In this document: positions 35,054-47,282 of the stretch, in pieces | Layout: each line of letters starts with the position of its first letter | How positions within the stretch are numbered: the first letter of the stretch is position 1 | DNA from: Linnemannia schmuckeri | Lineage: Eukaryota > Mortierellomycota > Mortierellomycetes > Mortierellales > Mortierellaceae | Length of the DNA: 64,000 nt | Reading direction: 5' to 3' | Assembly: GCA_029449235.1 (NCBI GenBank) | Contig: JANATG010000012.1 | Coordinates: forward strand, 372,001-436,000 | The notes under the pieces: model-generated | The model's input: the letters and a program-made list of their open reading frames with translations, nothing else | Database searches by the model: none | What the model was told of the DNA's origin: nothing | Made by a program: the position numbers and the translations under genes

Positions 35054-38000
35054 TCAGAGCTCGGTGTGATCGGGAATGGTACTGGCCGTCTCGAATTCAT
35101 CTTGAAGGTCTAGATCTACCAAATGATGGCCTTGCTGCAATAGGTCGACTGGACTCTTGTTCTTGCTGTTGCTGTTCCTGCCAGACTCATTGTCAGCTTG
35201 GAAACAGGAATTTTGACTAGCGCAGTCAGTATCCATTGCTGCACCGATATCCGCCGCCGTACTCTCACCACCATCATTCTTCTCTACTGACGAAGACACT
35301 GAAGATGTTGACGAAGAAGAACGACCTGTAGGTGTAGAAGGCGGCACAACAATCTTGGACGACGTAAACCCAAGCGTCGAAGCCGGTGAGGCCAAAATAG
35401 GCGGTTCGCCATGATGGAAGTTATAGATCTCTTCGAAGGGGTTGGGGGGTGTCGAGAAGAGTGGGGAGGCCGGTTGAGGAGCCAGGGCGGATGCTCGAGC
35501 GTGGTACAAGAACCAGACCAGGAAGACGATAGAACCTGAAATGACGGCAATGATGATCTTGTATTGTCTGAATAGCCGGATAGAACGTTGTTCCAGTTCA
35601 ATCTCGTACTTGAGACGGTTCAACTATCATTTTGAAATTTGTAAAAAGAAAAAAAGAAAAGGGCCAATGTGTCAGAATAGCTGTTTCTGTATGTATGGTA
35701 CGCCGCATTAAAGAAGGAAATTCAGAGGTGGAGAGAAAAAAGACTTACGTTCTGGCGAGCGGCACCCATGATACGAGTGCAGATAACGATCCGCTCATTG
35801 ACATCCCGCAGCTTAGCATCGACAGTCTCTGCCAGTGTCAACCCCGTCGAGGGTGAAGGTTGAAGCGACAGCTGGATCTCTTGGCTATCAATCGCCGTAA
35901 TCATCGCCGTCATCATTTTCTACAAGCGTTGGAAAGAAATATAAAAAAAATAGCAGTTTTTTGGCGGCGTTAACGTCTCTACACCAATTTGGAAGGCAGT
36001 GCGATGAGTTCGAGTTAAAAATTTTTGGTATTTTCGTGGGTGTCTATTTCTTACCTTGGCTCGTTCATCGATGCGGTCGAGTTGCGAGAGGCAGCTGTCA
36101 ATCTCAGTCATCGTGCTCTGAATAACCTCGCGCATAGACCGAAGCTTTGCCTCCTGTTGTCTTAGCCGAATATCAACCATCTCAAGCAACAAGTCCGCAT
36201 CCCTAAAAAGCACCAAAACAAGAAATAAAGAGGCGCGTTGCAAGCTGGAAGTCAATAGAATGTCCACTTGAAAGTATTTCAAGCACAGTATTGGAGCAAA
36301 CAATAAGAGGGCAGTACGTACTCGGTGCTGTCTTCGGAACGGTCATGCAACGTTCCTGTCGACATGTTGAGGAACGAGTTGACGTTGTGGCGGTGCGTAT
36401 CCTTTGGCTTTTCTTCCGAAATGGCATTATGCTCTGCTTCTAGCAAATGGAAATAATAGGAGATAGTAAACAACGTTAGACGACTGGAACAAAAATGTGC
36501 TTGAATGTTGTTATTGAGCATGCAAAATTCTAACTTACCTTCGTGGCCCATAAGACTGATGGCGATGCGGTTGATAAACTCATACTTAAGCTTGGTCGCA
36601 GGGGATTCCAAAGACATGATGTTTGTTCTGTCGCCATTGTAGATTGAGAAGATCGCGGTGTCGCCTATTGGAATAAAAACACACCAAAGAAAGTACTTTG
36701 TTAGTGACCGTAGTCGACAAAGCATCAAGAGATTGTTTACGATCTGACCACGAATAAAGTCAAAAATCTTACGGTTGTCATTAACGACTCGGACGTCGGC
36801 CGCGGCATCAAAGCGCTCATACTCAAGCCCTCTCAGAATCTCGGCCAGATACAGTTCCAGTCCATAAATTGCCTGCTCCAACTCCTCCCGAAACTTGCGT
36901 TCCGACTCCTTGAACCGGTTCTCCTCTTCTTCCTCCTGTCGTCTTCTTTCCTCTTTGATACTCGACCATGACCGCTTCTTGTTCCGCGACAAAGGTGGTC
37001 GAGCCATGACAGCTGTCGCCATCGGAGACTGAAAGGACACAACCCCTGCGGCTGCTGCATATGGGTTCATCTCCACCAGAGGGTCTGTCTTTAAAATCCG
37101 GTCAGTTCCTGGTCCTCCGAGGAACGTCCTCACAAGGGTGTTGTTGCTGTTCTCGGGGTTGTACCGCTGGTTTGCATAGCTGGAGGTTCCACCACCACGT
37201 GACGAACGCGATGATCGTCCTATGAATTTTGTCGAGGTGCTGATGGAACTATCACTCAAGACTTCAGCGGGCATGGGTGTACTGGCGGCAGAGGACGAAG
37301 AAGGATTGTAGTAATCCCAAGCAACAGAAGATCTCAAGATATCATCACCAGAACTCCGTCGCTTGTCAGATCCAGCACCACCACCACCCAAGAATCGACC
37401 ACTGTCACCCTGACTTAAGCCACCGCCTTCCTTCAGAAAACTTGACAATGTCGCCACTGACGGATCAGAAGTAAACGTTCCATAAAATTCATCCAGTTCT
37501 TGACTCTTGGTCCGCGCGATTCTGGCCGACAGAGGAAGAGAATTCTGATGCTGCAATTGTTGTTGTTGTTGTTGTCGTTGTTGTTGTTGTTGCAAGAGCT
37601 GGGGTTGAGACTGAGACCGAGAAGTGTTTCGCTTCTTGCGCTCATCTCGTTCTTCTCGAATAGCTTTGGCTTTTCGTTCCAGAGATCGATACGTCACATC
37701 AGCTTTCCGGAAATACTGGGAACAAGACTCTTCTAGAGCGTTAGGCAATCGCTTGTATTCGAGCTGATCCCCTACTACCCGAAAGACGTAATGGCCTCTA
37801 AACCTGGAGTTCTGGTATGACTTGAAGAGGAATGATTTTGTGCAAAAGATGGCGGCTGGATCTGCTTTTGATCGGACGAGTGTCTGTTGATTATGCTGTT
37901 GTTGTTGTTGCTGGTGTTGTTGTTGTTTTTGTTGCTGTTCCTGAAGTTGAAGTTTTAAGAGTGGGGTCATCATTTGTGGGTTATAATAACTCGAATTTTG

Positions 38001-40646
38001 AGAGTTGTTGTTGTGGGTCGTGGGTCCTGAAGTTGCTGACCCGAATCCAGAGGCGATTGTGGACGAGGTAGTCAAAAAGTTATTCAGAGGACCACTTGAA
38101 GTCTGTGACTGAACATTGATCTGTTGTGATGGAGAAGAGTTATGATGTTGGTGATGGTGATGGTGTGTTTTGATGGCGGCGAGGTCATGCACGATTTTGG
38201 TCGGTAGAGGCTCCAGTTCAACTAATAGCACGCCCGGATCCTGATTTTTTCTTTGCGCCTCCCGCAGAGCCGGTGAGATGTTTGAATGTCCTTCGTCTGA
38301 CCTTGCAGGTGTTGCTGGAAGTCTCCAAGTGATCTCAACATCCCGACGACTTCCTTCATCAAAGGACCGACTCCGGTGTCGGTAATGCAAGTGAGGCAAG
38401 AACCGGTGATTTTGGTGATGACGCTGTTGTTGTTGTTGGCGCCGAGGACCGACCGCTTCCTGATGGGTATGATGCCTTTGACGACCGCCACCTCCTGAGA
38501 ACATTGTTGTTGCCGATCGAACAGGGGCAGGAGAGTCTTCGTCATCCGTTGCTGCAGGCGCATAGCCTCCTGTTGAACCGACTTTCTTGGAAAACTTCTT
38601 CTTCCGCCGTCCTGGTGCCGGGATCCGGAATCGAGGCGTACTAGAAGGCTGGTCGTCGCCCGAGAGGAAATCGCCGAACCGTGGGAGAGTACCCCGGGCT
38701 TGAAAAGATTTCATTAGTCCAGCCACGGGTGCTCCTCCTGCTCCCCCTACTGAGGGATAGTAGTGATCCCATGATGGCGATGGTGACGATGCTGGGTGCA
38801 TGGTTGGGGATCCTGCTGCTGACATGGACTGTGAATGACTGTGGTGGTGTCCAAGACCTGAGCCAACGTTCCTGAAAAGATCTTTAAAGCGAGCAGCTGA
38901 AGGTTCTTTGTGCTGTTGATGCTGCTGTTGTCCTTCTCCTGATCCTCCGTTTTCGCCTCCTCCTGTGGTTCCACTCTTGTTGCTTCCAGATCCTCCTGAA
39001 TTATGGCTGTAGTTGAAAGAGAGACTCCGGAAAGGATGCTGAGGCAGTCCAGTATCAAAGAGAGCAGCCGCTTGTCGCGATTTCGACTTTGTTGTCGTAC
39101 TGCTGCCGCTGTTGTTGGCGTTGTCGGATATCCCTGTTCCAAACCGACTCGTCATCCCTCTTGCGTTGAACGTTGACGTTTCCTGCTCGTTGTCTATGAA
39201 TAAACAAACAGGCACAAACACAAGGAATGAGAGGAACGTGAGGGTGAATTATTTATGTCAGATGATGAAATCATGATACCCACGATACGTTCTATCGCAT
39301 TGTTGCGCAAAATCTCACAAAAAGAATTGGCTCGGCCCTCCTCGTAACATCACCCAGTTTTTTTTCTTTGCTCGTTTGTCTTACCATTGCCGGCTTCAGA
39401 GTCACTCTCACCACTGGCACTGGTGATAAAGGCGAGCGCATGTTGTGGGTCGCGGGAGGTAGAAGAAGTGGATCCTTGTTTCTGCCGGAGTTTCTTGAAC
39501 CGACTCTTGATGCCTTTCTTTGTCCCATTTGACTTGCCCACACTTTGACTCTTTCGAAGTTGGAACGATGGGAAGCTTGAAGACGAAGATGATGGTGCTG
39601 GTGGCGGGAGAGGTCCTGATGCTCCCGCCATTGACCACTCCTGACTTTGATCCGATGATATTCCTGTTGATGCCTGTGGCGGGGCGGTCGCCGAGGGCCC
39701 GAGGCGATGATTCTGCGGGAGAAGGAAATCAGAGTATGGCAACGATCGCGGGGTCTGCGTTAAGCCGCCAATACCCATTTGATGATAAATTGACGACCGT
39801 ATCTTGTCCTGTTTCTTTTTGTCGTTGTTACTTGCAGTCGTTGCAGTGGTAGTCGCAGTGCTGGCGGCGCTACTGGTACTGTTGTTGCTGTGGGCACTGA
39901 TTGGACCATAGTTCGGTCGGGGGTCAAAGTAATGTGTACTGGCAAAAGGCACGCCTCTTGAAGATGACCCAGAATCCGACAAGTGTGCCGCCGCAGGGCT
40001 CGCTGCTCCACTATCTCCTCCTGTGCCTCCTCGTGAAAGCGGTAGGGCCATGGAAGGGATGGTGGACGACGAGGTCACAGTATGGGGCGGGTATGCGACT
40101 GGAGGGGTCGAAGAGGGCGATCCCAAAGGAAATCCAGACGAGAAAGATGAAGTGGTGGTGGTAGAGTTGGAAGAATTCTTTCTGAAGGAGAATGCGTCAG
40201 TGTTGAGGAAACTTGTCGAGAGCGGTCTTGGCTTGCGGACAAAAGGTGATGAAGAAGAAGGTGCGGTTGTCTTTGAGGGAGCAGGTGCGGTTGTCGTTGT
40301 TGTAGTAGCAGTAAAGGTAGAAGAGGGAGGAGAAGAAGAGGAAGGAGAAGAAGTAGACGAAGGGATTGTAGAAGTAAAAGCGGGTGCGGTGGGAGTGTTT
40401 GCTGGTGTGATGAAGGCAGTAGTCGTTGTGGTAGCGTTATTAGTATTAAGAGTAGTAGAAGTAGCAGTAGTTGGATTCTTATCCGTCGTATCAATGGCGG
40501 TGGAGGTTGGGACCTTTGACATGAATGGTGGTGGTGGTGATAAGGACCCATCGAGGCGAGGACTGGACGGAGCAGAGAGCGGTTGGCGGTAATGGTTATT
40601 GCTCTGACTGCTATGGTGTGGAAGCTGCTGTTGCTGATGCCGTTGC

Positions 40647-40694
<48 letters not shown>

Positions 40695-40888
40695 ATGGTT
40701 GTGGTTGTGTGAGTAGAGTGAGAAGAGGGCGGGTGCTGTGAGACGGGCGTGGAAGCAGCCGATGGTGGAGTTGAGCGTGGCAGGTGATGCATGTCTCCGA
40801 AGGGCTCGATGAGGACGTTAGTGGTGGTGTTGGACCCTGGCGAGTGGGATATCCGTGGGGGCCAGGCGTTGAAGTAGCCTGTGTGCAT
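35054..40888 (-). CDS. Very large membrane-anchored protein, family not recognised
   Basis: Seven minus-strand exons (40888-39385, 39193-36773, 36664-36539, 36439-36322, 36202-36055, 35919-35749, 35623-35054) join without phase error into 1,685 residues. The first 900 or so residues are disordered and rich in Ser, Thr, Gln, His and Gly. Ordered islands are a segment around RFRGHYVFRVVGDQLEYKRL, a charged coiled coil (EERRRQEEEEENRFKESERK), a block reading IFSIYNGDRTNIMSLESPAT, and two helical coiled coils (RLRQQEAKLRSMREVIQS; LNRLKYEIELEQRSIRLFRQ). One hydrophobic helix at about 1519-1537 is preceded by a basic flank and followed by some 148 Ser/Pro-rich residues. The layout suggests a mainly cytosolic protein anchored by a single helix, perhaps an organelle tether; the function is unknown. 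Confidence 0.75.
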
Positions 40889-41294
40889 TGTGGTATTATT
40901 AGTGTGGAGGATTAAACAAGTGAAAAGGAAGGGAGTAAGAGACTGTTGTTACAAGGTTATGAATGAATTAAGAAGCAGAGTAGAGTGAAGAAGGAATTAG
41001 ACGAAGAGTATGTGTTGATGTGAAGAAGCCAGGAGAAAGGGTCATGGGTCAAAAGACAAAGACAAAAAGAGATGAAAACCGCACACTTGTTGCCAGCCTG
41101 ACTGATTGACTGACTGCCTGACTGCCTGCCTGACTGCCTGCGAGACAAATTAAAGAAATTAAAGCAACCCGAGGATCAGGGAGTGGCGAGCCTATTTTCA
41201 GACACAACCAATCGCACTGCAACTGGGTCTCATTTTTATTTTTCAGGCACCATCCATTTTTATTCAAAAGAAAGAGCCCTCCATTCTTCAAAAC
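40889..41294. other. Intergenic region between two minus-strand genes
   Basis: No gene. Purine-rich on the plus strand (CT-rich leader on the coding strand) near 40915-41040. An imperfect GACT/GCCT repeat lies at 41098-41142. Confidence 0.6.
41098..41142. repeat. Imperfect CTGA/CTGC tandem repeat
   Basis: Units of CTGACTG and CTGCCTG alternate for about 45 bases upstream of the large membrane protein gene. Confidence 0.65.
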
Positions 41295-43655
41295 CTAGTG
41301 CTGCTTGCCGGGACCAACAATCGTCGACTGGTCCCACCGGTCCAGCAAAAAGAACGATCCCAGCTGGAACAAGAGGCTGAACCGCCCAATATCCTGAGAC
41401 GCCTTAATGATCGCCTTCCGTCTCTCCTCCTTCTTCGTCAACTCCCTCCGCGCCCGCCAGGAGAGCTGCTTCTTCTTGATCTGGAATACAGTCGTCGCCA
41501 AGACCTGCTTTCCTTGCTCTTGTCGCTGCTGTCGCACCGCACGGAATCGTTTCCAGAACTTGAATCGGCCACCGCCCTTTTGCGATTTTTTATCCTTGTC
41601 CTTGCTCTTGTTCGTATCCTCCTCTGCTACCATTGTTTCTGATGTTGATGATGTTGTTGGTGGCTCTTGACTCTCACCTCCTGTCGATGGATTGTTGCTG
41701 TTGTAATCAGGTCCAGATTGGCCCTTGGTGTCGCGCAAGAAATCATTACTCGGCGTATTCGTATCTGTTGCTGCTGCTGCTGCTGCACTCCCCGCTTCAT
41801 CTCTGGCACGCAATCGCTGCTTCTCATCCCCTCCATACCAATTAGCCCAGGACAACCCCTCCTGCAAACTGCGCTGCCGCGCCAACTGCCTCTGAAACTC
41901 TTCTTCCTCTCGGCGCTCTTCTTCCTCCTTCTCCCTCCGCTCCTGCTCCAGCTCCTCGGGAAAAGGGTACGGATGTGGATGCGGACAGCTATGGACGGTA
42001 TCAAACAACGGTCGGATCAACAACGGCATCAGACACATCCACCACCTTACAATCGCCATCACTGTCATTAATGCAAAGCTCAGAACTGCCCGGAGTGCAC
42101 TCGTATCGTCCTGAATAACACCCACGGTCGCAATGGTAGGTCTCTTCAGTGCCGATTGATGTCTTTGGTACTTCTTAAACTGAGGATCCTTGTATCGATG
42201 TGTCTTGAATCCCAAGAACCCCTTCACCAAATGTTTCGCTTCGCCTTTGGCCGAGAACCTCGAGTCGGTAAAAGTGTTGGTCGTGTCCTGCGAGTACACT
42301 CGATTGTGGTTGGGGGGAGAGAAATACGAGATTAACGACTGTGTGGTCCAATAGGTGTTACAGAGGAACAAGAGTCCGCAGACAATCCACACGGTCACTC
42401 CTCGTTCACGACGAGTCTTTGTGTAGGCGATCGGTTTCTGGCAGAGTAGAAAAGGGCAGGCAGGCACTGAGCTAGGTTCGCGCGACCGGAATTGGAGAAG
42501 ACGAGGCGGTGGTGCAGGAATCACCGATTGGGAGAGTGGGACCCTGGGAGCTTGCAAGGCATCAACTACAGCGGCAGCTCTGGCGGCCGAGACCTCGTGC
42601 GGCTGTGGTTGCGGTGGGTACAAGTTAGGGGCAGAGGCAGCGTGGCGTGCATGGGCCTGCTTGTGTTGGAGACGACGTGCTGTGCGGAGTTGCCCTGTAG
42701 AAGCGCTGCCGTTTTGAGGATTGAAATAATGGTCGTAGTCATCTCGCTGCCGAGAGGATGCAAGCGAGGTCGAAGAGGATGTGGCAGAGGGATGCATGTA
42801 AGAAGGAGAGATGGCTGGTTGAACTCCAAAGACCAAGGTCTCGACGTCGTTGTCAGCGTTGTTATTGTTGTAGTCGTTGTCGTTGTTGGTTACTTTATGG
42901 CGATTCTTGACAGGTCGCTCGCCTCGTGAAGTTGACGATCTTACACCAGTAGTACTATCGTTTTCGTGGATGGTTGTATAGGTGGCGGTTGCAGTAGTGA
43001 TGTTGCTGCTGTCGCTGTGGAAGGTGCCGTTCCTGTTGGATGTTGTCGAATTTAAATCACCTAAAGTGCGGCTCGTGCGCAAGCTTGGACCACCACGAGA
43101 CGACGATAAGCGGTGGTTGTTATTGTTGTTGGAAGAGGAAGTGGATGCCAAGAGATTCAAGGGAGGAGCCGAAGGCGGGTGTCTAGGAGCGATTCTTGGC
43201 ACAAATAATTCCTGACCCGAAGAAGAGGATGAGAGCTGTTGTCCATGGTGCTGCTGGTGTGACGACGACGAGGAGGGGAGACCTTGCGCATAAGTACGGC
43301 CATCATTATTGATGCTCTGCAGGAAAAGATTGGAGCGAGAATTGTGATGTTGTTGGCGTGAAGTGGTAATGGAGGAGGACGAGGAAGTTGATGAGGCTGC
43401 GATGGATTGTTCATAAGAGGGTGGTGGTTCAAGGAGAGAGGGTCCCTCTCGTTCGTTGATGAGATAATCGTGAGGATGGTCGAGGTCGATATCTGATTCT
43501 GGCTCAGAGTCTGAGCCCGGCATGAAATTGAGGGCATATGAGGAGCTGGAAGTCGCTGTTAGTGGTAAGGCTAAAGTGGCTGAGTGGAGGGGAGCTGGCC
43601 CCAGGTCTGGAGTATCGGCTTCCAGCTGGTTGTCGACAAGTTGCCGTCGGTGCAT
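41295..43655 (-). CDS. PPxY-motif membrane protein of unknown function
   Basis: Single-exon frame of 786 residues. The N-terminal 400 residues are Ser/Asn-rich and include LEPPPSYEQ at about 76-83, a PPxY ligand for WW domains such as those of Rsp5/Nedd4 ubiquitin ligases. Two hydrophobic helices follow: VTVWIVCGLLFLCNTYW and, about 90 residues later, LSFALMTVMAIVRWWMCL. After them comes a strongly charged Glu/Arg coiled coil (EELEQERREKEEEERREEEE), a disordered stretch and a basic, aromatic C-terminus (RFKFWKRFRAVRQQRQEQ). I do not recognise the family. The PPxY motif suggests regulated ubiquitination or sorting, as in arrestin-like adaptors, but no arrestin fold is visible. The coding-strand leader is CT-rich. 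Confidence 0.72.
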   Translation of the reverse strand: MHRRQLVDNQLEADTPDLGPAPLHSATLALPLTATSSSSYALNFMPGSDSEPESDIDLDHPHDYLINEREGPSLLEPPPSYEQSIAASSTSSSSSITTSRQQHHNSRSNLFLQSINNDGRTYAQGLPSSSSSHQQHHGQQLSSSSSGQELFVPRIAPRHPPSAPPLNLLASTSSSNNNNNHRLSSSRGGPSLRTSRTLGDLNSTTSNRNGTFHSDSSNITTATATYTTIHENDSTTGVRSSTSRGERPVKNRHKVTNNDNDYNNNNADNDVETLVFGVQPAISPSYMHPSATSSSTSLASSRQRDDYDHYFNPQNGSASTGQLRTARRLQHKQAHARHAASAPNLYPPQPQPHEVSAARAAAVVDALQAPRVPLSQSVIPAPPPRLLQFRSREPSSVPACPFLLCQKPIAYTKTRRERGVTVWIVCGLLFLCNTYWTTQSLISYFSPPNHNRVYSQDTTNTFTDSRFSAKGEAKHLVKGFLGFKTHRYKDPQFKKYQRHQSALKRPTIATVGVIQDDTSALRAVLSFALMTVMAIVRWWMCLMPLLIRPLFDTVHSCPHPHPYPFPEELEQERREKEEEERREEEEFQRQLARQRSLQEGLSWANWYGGDEKQRLRARDEAGSAAAAAATDTNTPSNDFLRDTKGQSGPDYNSNNPSTGGESQEPPTTSSTSETMVAEEDTNKSKDKDKKSQKGGGRFKFWKRFRAVRQQRQEQGKQVLATTVFQIKKKQLSWRARRELTKKEERRKAIIKASQDIGRFSLLFQLGSFFLLDRWDQSTIVGPGKQH

Positions 43656-43897
43656 TCAGGAATGGGAGAGGGTTGTTAGGAAAAAGATGATGAGAGGGGA
43701 GAAAGTGAACAAAGCAACTCTAAAGAGAACTGTTTCCATGTTCGAGAAATAAAAAGGGCTCACCTCTTGCCCGTTACAGACTTTAATCATGTCCAGCCGC
43801 ATCATGTGAAAAGACGGTCACTCGGGACACCTTTGAAAGGCAACTTTGCCCAAGGAACGTTTTTTTAATCTCACACGATCGCACACACAATACCGCC
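43656..43897. promoter_or_regulatory. Short divergent promoter between the PPxY protein gene and GATC
   Basis: 242 bases separate the two ATGs on opposite strands, so both promoters must share or overlap. No clear TATA box is seen. Confidence 0.55.
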
Positions 43898-44790
43898 ATG
43901 GCAGCTACAGCAAGAACACCCCTCGTCCATGGATCAGCACTCATCACGCGTCTCATCCGCCCTGCCCACACAGGTGAGCATTCTCACTTGAACAACTGAC
44001 ACTTCAGCAACAGAACAACTGACACTTCAGCAGCAACAACACAACGACATGGAAAAATTGTTCGAGTCAGATTCATTGATCAATACACCCTTTTATCCGT
44101 TTCAGCAAGTAGATCAATCCCATCGCTCACAAGGAACAAACACACAAACACCACCTGCTCAGACTGCCCAGAGTTGGTAAGCTAAAACACCATTTATCCG
44201 CACATCCTTTAATTAATTACGTGCATGAATTTCCCCATCTGCCTTTATTCACATATCCACCTATCCACCAAATACCACAAATCCTTGCCTTCCGATATTA
44301 ACCTACCAACCTACAACTCTCCCCCCCATAGCCCGACAAGCCATCATGGTCCCTAAGCTCAATCATGGAGCACCGAGACTCCATCCCTAACAGAGGCCAA
44401 GACGGCGACATCACTCCCGAAACAATCGCCCACCTTATCAAACTCGCCCACTTCCACAAACCCTCTGATCCCAAAATCCTCCAGGACCTCGAACGCGACG
44501 TCAGACGAATGCGGAATTTCTTAGATTATATCCAGTCCTGCGACACCCAGATCTTGTCCTCTGCGGCGGATTGCACAAAACCTTTGGAGAATTTAAGATC
44601 CCTGGTCGATGATGGTGCGGGGCTTCGCTTGCGTCCCACTCTTATTACGGAGGCAATTTCAGAAGGTGGTGACAGGGAGCTGGAACGCCAAGGAGCTGAA
44701 CGACGCGACATGCTTCTTGAACGACCTAAACGCGTCAAGGGCAACTTTTTTGTCGTCGGCGCAGAACTTGACCCTAAACTTGAGAACTAA
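43898..44790 (+). CDS. GATC: Mitochondrial glutamyl-tRNA(Gln) amidotransferase subunit C
   Basis: Three exons (43898-43973, 44106-44176, 44332-44790) give 201 residues. The first is an Arg/Ala/Thr-rich, acid-free presequence (MAATARTPLVHGSALITR) typical of mitochondrial import. The body has DKPSWSL, then ITPETIAHLIKLAHF and a helix leading to MRNFLDYIQSCDT, matching the GatC helical pair that wraps around GatA and GatB. GatCAB amidates mischarged Glu-tRNA(Gln) in mitochondria. The C-terminal 80 residues extend beyond bacterial GatC, as in other eukaryotic versions. The stop lies only 117 bases from the convergent nucleoporin stop. Family assignment rests on motif reading and is moderately secure. 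Confidence 0.8.
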
Positions 44791-44907
44791 TCACGAACCT
44801 TGCATCCTTGAAAGCAATTAAATCCATTTTTTTCTTTTGTTTATGCTGCTGTGGTATGTACAGGGCTAAGTGAAAAGCTATCAACCCTACTGAAGAAAAG
44901 AGGTATT

Positions 44908-46916
44908 TCACCGCAGCTCCATGGGAGGCTCTTGCTCAGGGACGCACTTGAGCTCAAAGGTCTGCGCCCTAAAGGCCGCGATTTCGTCCTCAGTGAGTGG
45001 CTCACCCTTGGCCGAAAACTTGATGGTCGCTGCGTTGACCATCGCGCGTGCCCCTTGGTTGACAGTAGGTGCATCCTTAATACTGCTTCCGTTAGCCGCA
45101 CTGCTGTTCCCTCCTCCCCCAAAAGCACTGACGTTACCACCAAAGGGACTTGGCTGTGCAGGAGCTCCAAATGCTGTCCCGCTGCCTCCTCCTGACTGCC
45201 CAAAGGGATTAGCAGCCTGACCACTACCACCAAATGCGGAATTACCTCCATTTCCGAATGCAGTACCGCCTCCAAATGCACTGCCGCCTCCTCCGCTCGA
45301 TGATGCGGCACTGTTGCCAAATGCAGATGGCTGTCCAAATGCACTTCCTCCAGTTCCTGCTGCACCTGCGCCACCAAAAGCGCTGGTTGAGGGTGGCTGT
45401 GCTGGTTGTCCAAATGCACTAGGCTGTCCAAAGGCGCTGGGCTGCCCAAATGCGCCACTGCCTCCTCCCAGTGTTGATGGTTGACCAAATGCAGAGGTGG
45501 TGCCTCCTGCTGGGTTTCCAAAGGCACTTGTGGTTGAAGGGGCACCGAAAGCGCTGTTCACGCCTGCGCTTGCGAACGAGTTTCCTCCTGTTCCGAATGC
45601 ACTCTGACCGGTCGCACCTCCTGCTGCTGCCCCGCCAAACGCCGATGTCTGTCCGAACGCAGAGTTTTGTGCCCCTGCTCCCAAAGACGAACTCTGTCCA
45701 AAGGCCGAGGGTTGCCCAAATGCAGAGTTCTGAGCTCCACCCCCGCCGAATGCTGAGGACTGTCCAAATGCTGAGGGTTGACCGAATGCCGAGCCCTGGG
45801 TTCCGCTTCCGCTACCTAATGTAGAGCTCTGACCAAACGTCGATGGTTGTCCGAATGCCGATCCAGTTCCAGATCCAGTTCCTCCAAATCCTCCTGCACC
45901 GGCGCCACCTGGTCCGGTACCACCCGCTGCAGCGCCACCTGTTGCCGCAGGTCGAATGACGTTCATGTACGCATTGTAGCCAGCGGTACGATTGTTTACA
46001 TATGTATCGATCTCTGCACTCACACCTGCCCGGAGCTGTTGTTCCTTCTGCATAAACGCATTCTGCATCCCTGCTGGCCCTTGTCCCGATTGTGTTGCAG
46101 CAGCGACCAATCCTCCGTAATCTCCTGTGAACTGTGTTATTGTATGGTCCTTAGCCTCGTAGTACATCAGACGAAGTTCCTCCGGTTGTATGTCCTTGCC
46201 CCTGATCAAGTTTGGTTCCTCTTTTCCTGGCCCATATGATGACAACTCGTAAAGAGGCCTCTCTGCCGTGAAATCGTTCACGATCGAATTGGCACTATTT
46301 TGAAATTAATATGAAGGTTATAATAACGAGTTTACATCAATTTTCGTTATTTTCATGAAAAAGCAAACCACAAAAAAAGTGAAAATCACAAAAACTTACT
46401 CGAATGCAAGCTTTTTCCCGCCCTGAGCCGCAGCTGCTCCACCAGCACCACCAACACCACCAGATCCGAATGCAGAGTTGCTGTTGTTACTATTATTGTT
46501 GCTGTTTCCAAATCCACCACCGCCTCCAAATCCTCGCTGACCAAAGGTGTTTCCACCTCCTCCTGACGACGATCCACCAAATCCTGAACCCCCAAAGGCA
46601 CTGTTGCCACTATTCCCGCTCAACGCTATCCATTTTAATTTGACATAAAAGAAGCCAGTTAAACATTCAGTCCGTAAAATTTTCTCGACCGCGGAAAAAC
46701 GATCGCGTTTCGGATTGAATAAAGATGAGCGCGTAATGTGCCCTTCAATGAATTCGATTGTAAAGGTAAAAAGTCATTACCGCTGAAAGAGTTAGAGTTA
46801 GAGATCCCTCCACCGCCTCCAAAGCTTGAGGAGCCAAACTGAGAATGGACGTTGCGGCAGCGATCGCCATATTTGCAGTTTCCTCGCTGGAAGAACTGGC
46901 AAATCTGGCCCGACAT
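44908..46916 (-). CDS. NUP42: Nup42/hCG1-like FG nucleoporin with CCCH zinc finger
   Basis: Three exons (46916-46781, 46625-46400, 46294-44908) give 582 residues. The N-terminus is a CCCH finger, C-x8-C-x5-C-x3-H (ICQFFQRGNCKYGDRCRNVH), followed by FG/Gly/Asn repeats. A conserved middle segment contains NDFTAERPLYELSSYGPG and DIQPEELRLMYYEAK. About 25 SAFG-type repeats, mostly SAFGQP or SAFG, follow. The C-terminus (ALTEDEIAAFRAQTFELKCV, then PEQEPPMELR) resembles the Gle1-binding end of hCG1/NUPL2. These proteins sit on the cytoplasmic face of the nuclear pore and help Gle1/Dbp5 release exported mRNPs. S. pombe Amo1 has the same layout. Confidence 0.9.
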
Positions 46917-47282
46917 GGTTGAAGGCGTGGCGTGAGAGGTATGGGTGTTGTGTATGTGTTCTTCTGCGAGGAGTGGGAAAAACTTTTGAATGTGAAGCTG
47001 TTGGTCCCGTGTGTGCGAAGTAGAGAGGTGACAGGGAGGTGAAAGAAGAGTGCGTGGTGGTGGCAAACGAACACTCTCCAACTAAAAGGGCTGCTTCGCC
47101 TGCCTGCCAAGCCACAAATTCAGAAGTGCACAAAGGAGTAACACAGTAATAAAAAATGAATGTGTGAATTTTTATTATCTTTTCGTCGTTTCTATCGTAT
47201 CATCCTGTCCATGCTGCCCTCGTTGCTAATTGAAAGTGGTCAAAGAATCTCAACAGGTGCTGAGATATAAAACTTGAGTCCT
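46917..47282. other. Intergenic region between the nucleoporin gene and VAP
   Basis: Contains the CT-rich (coding strand) leader of the nucleoporin gene and the VAP 3' end. No other gene is visible. Confidence 0.55.
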
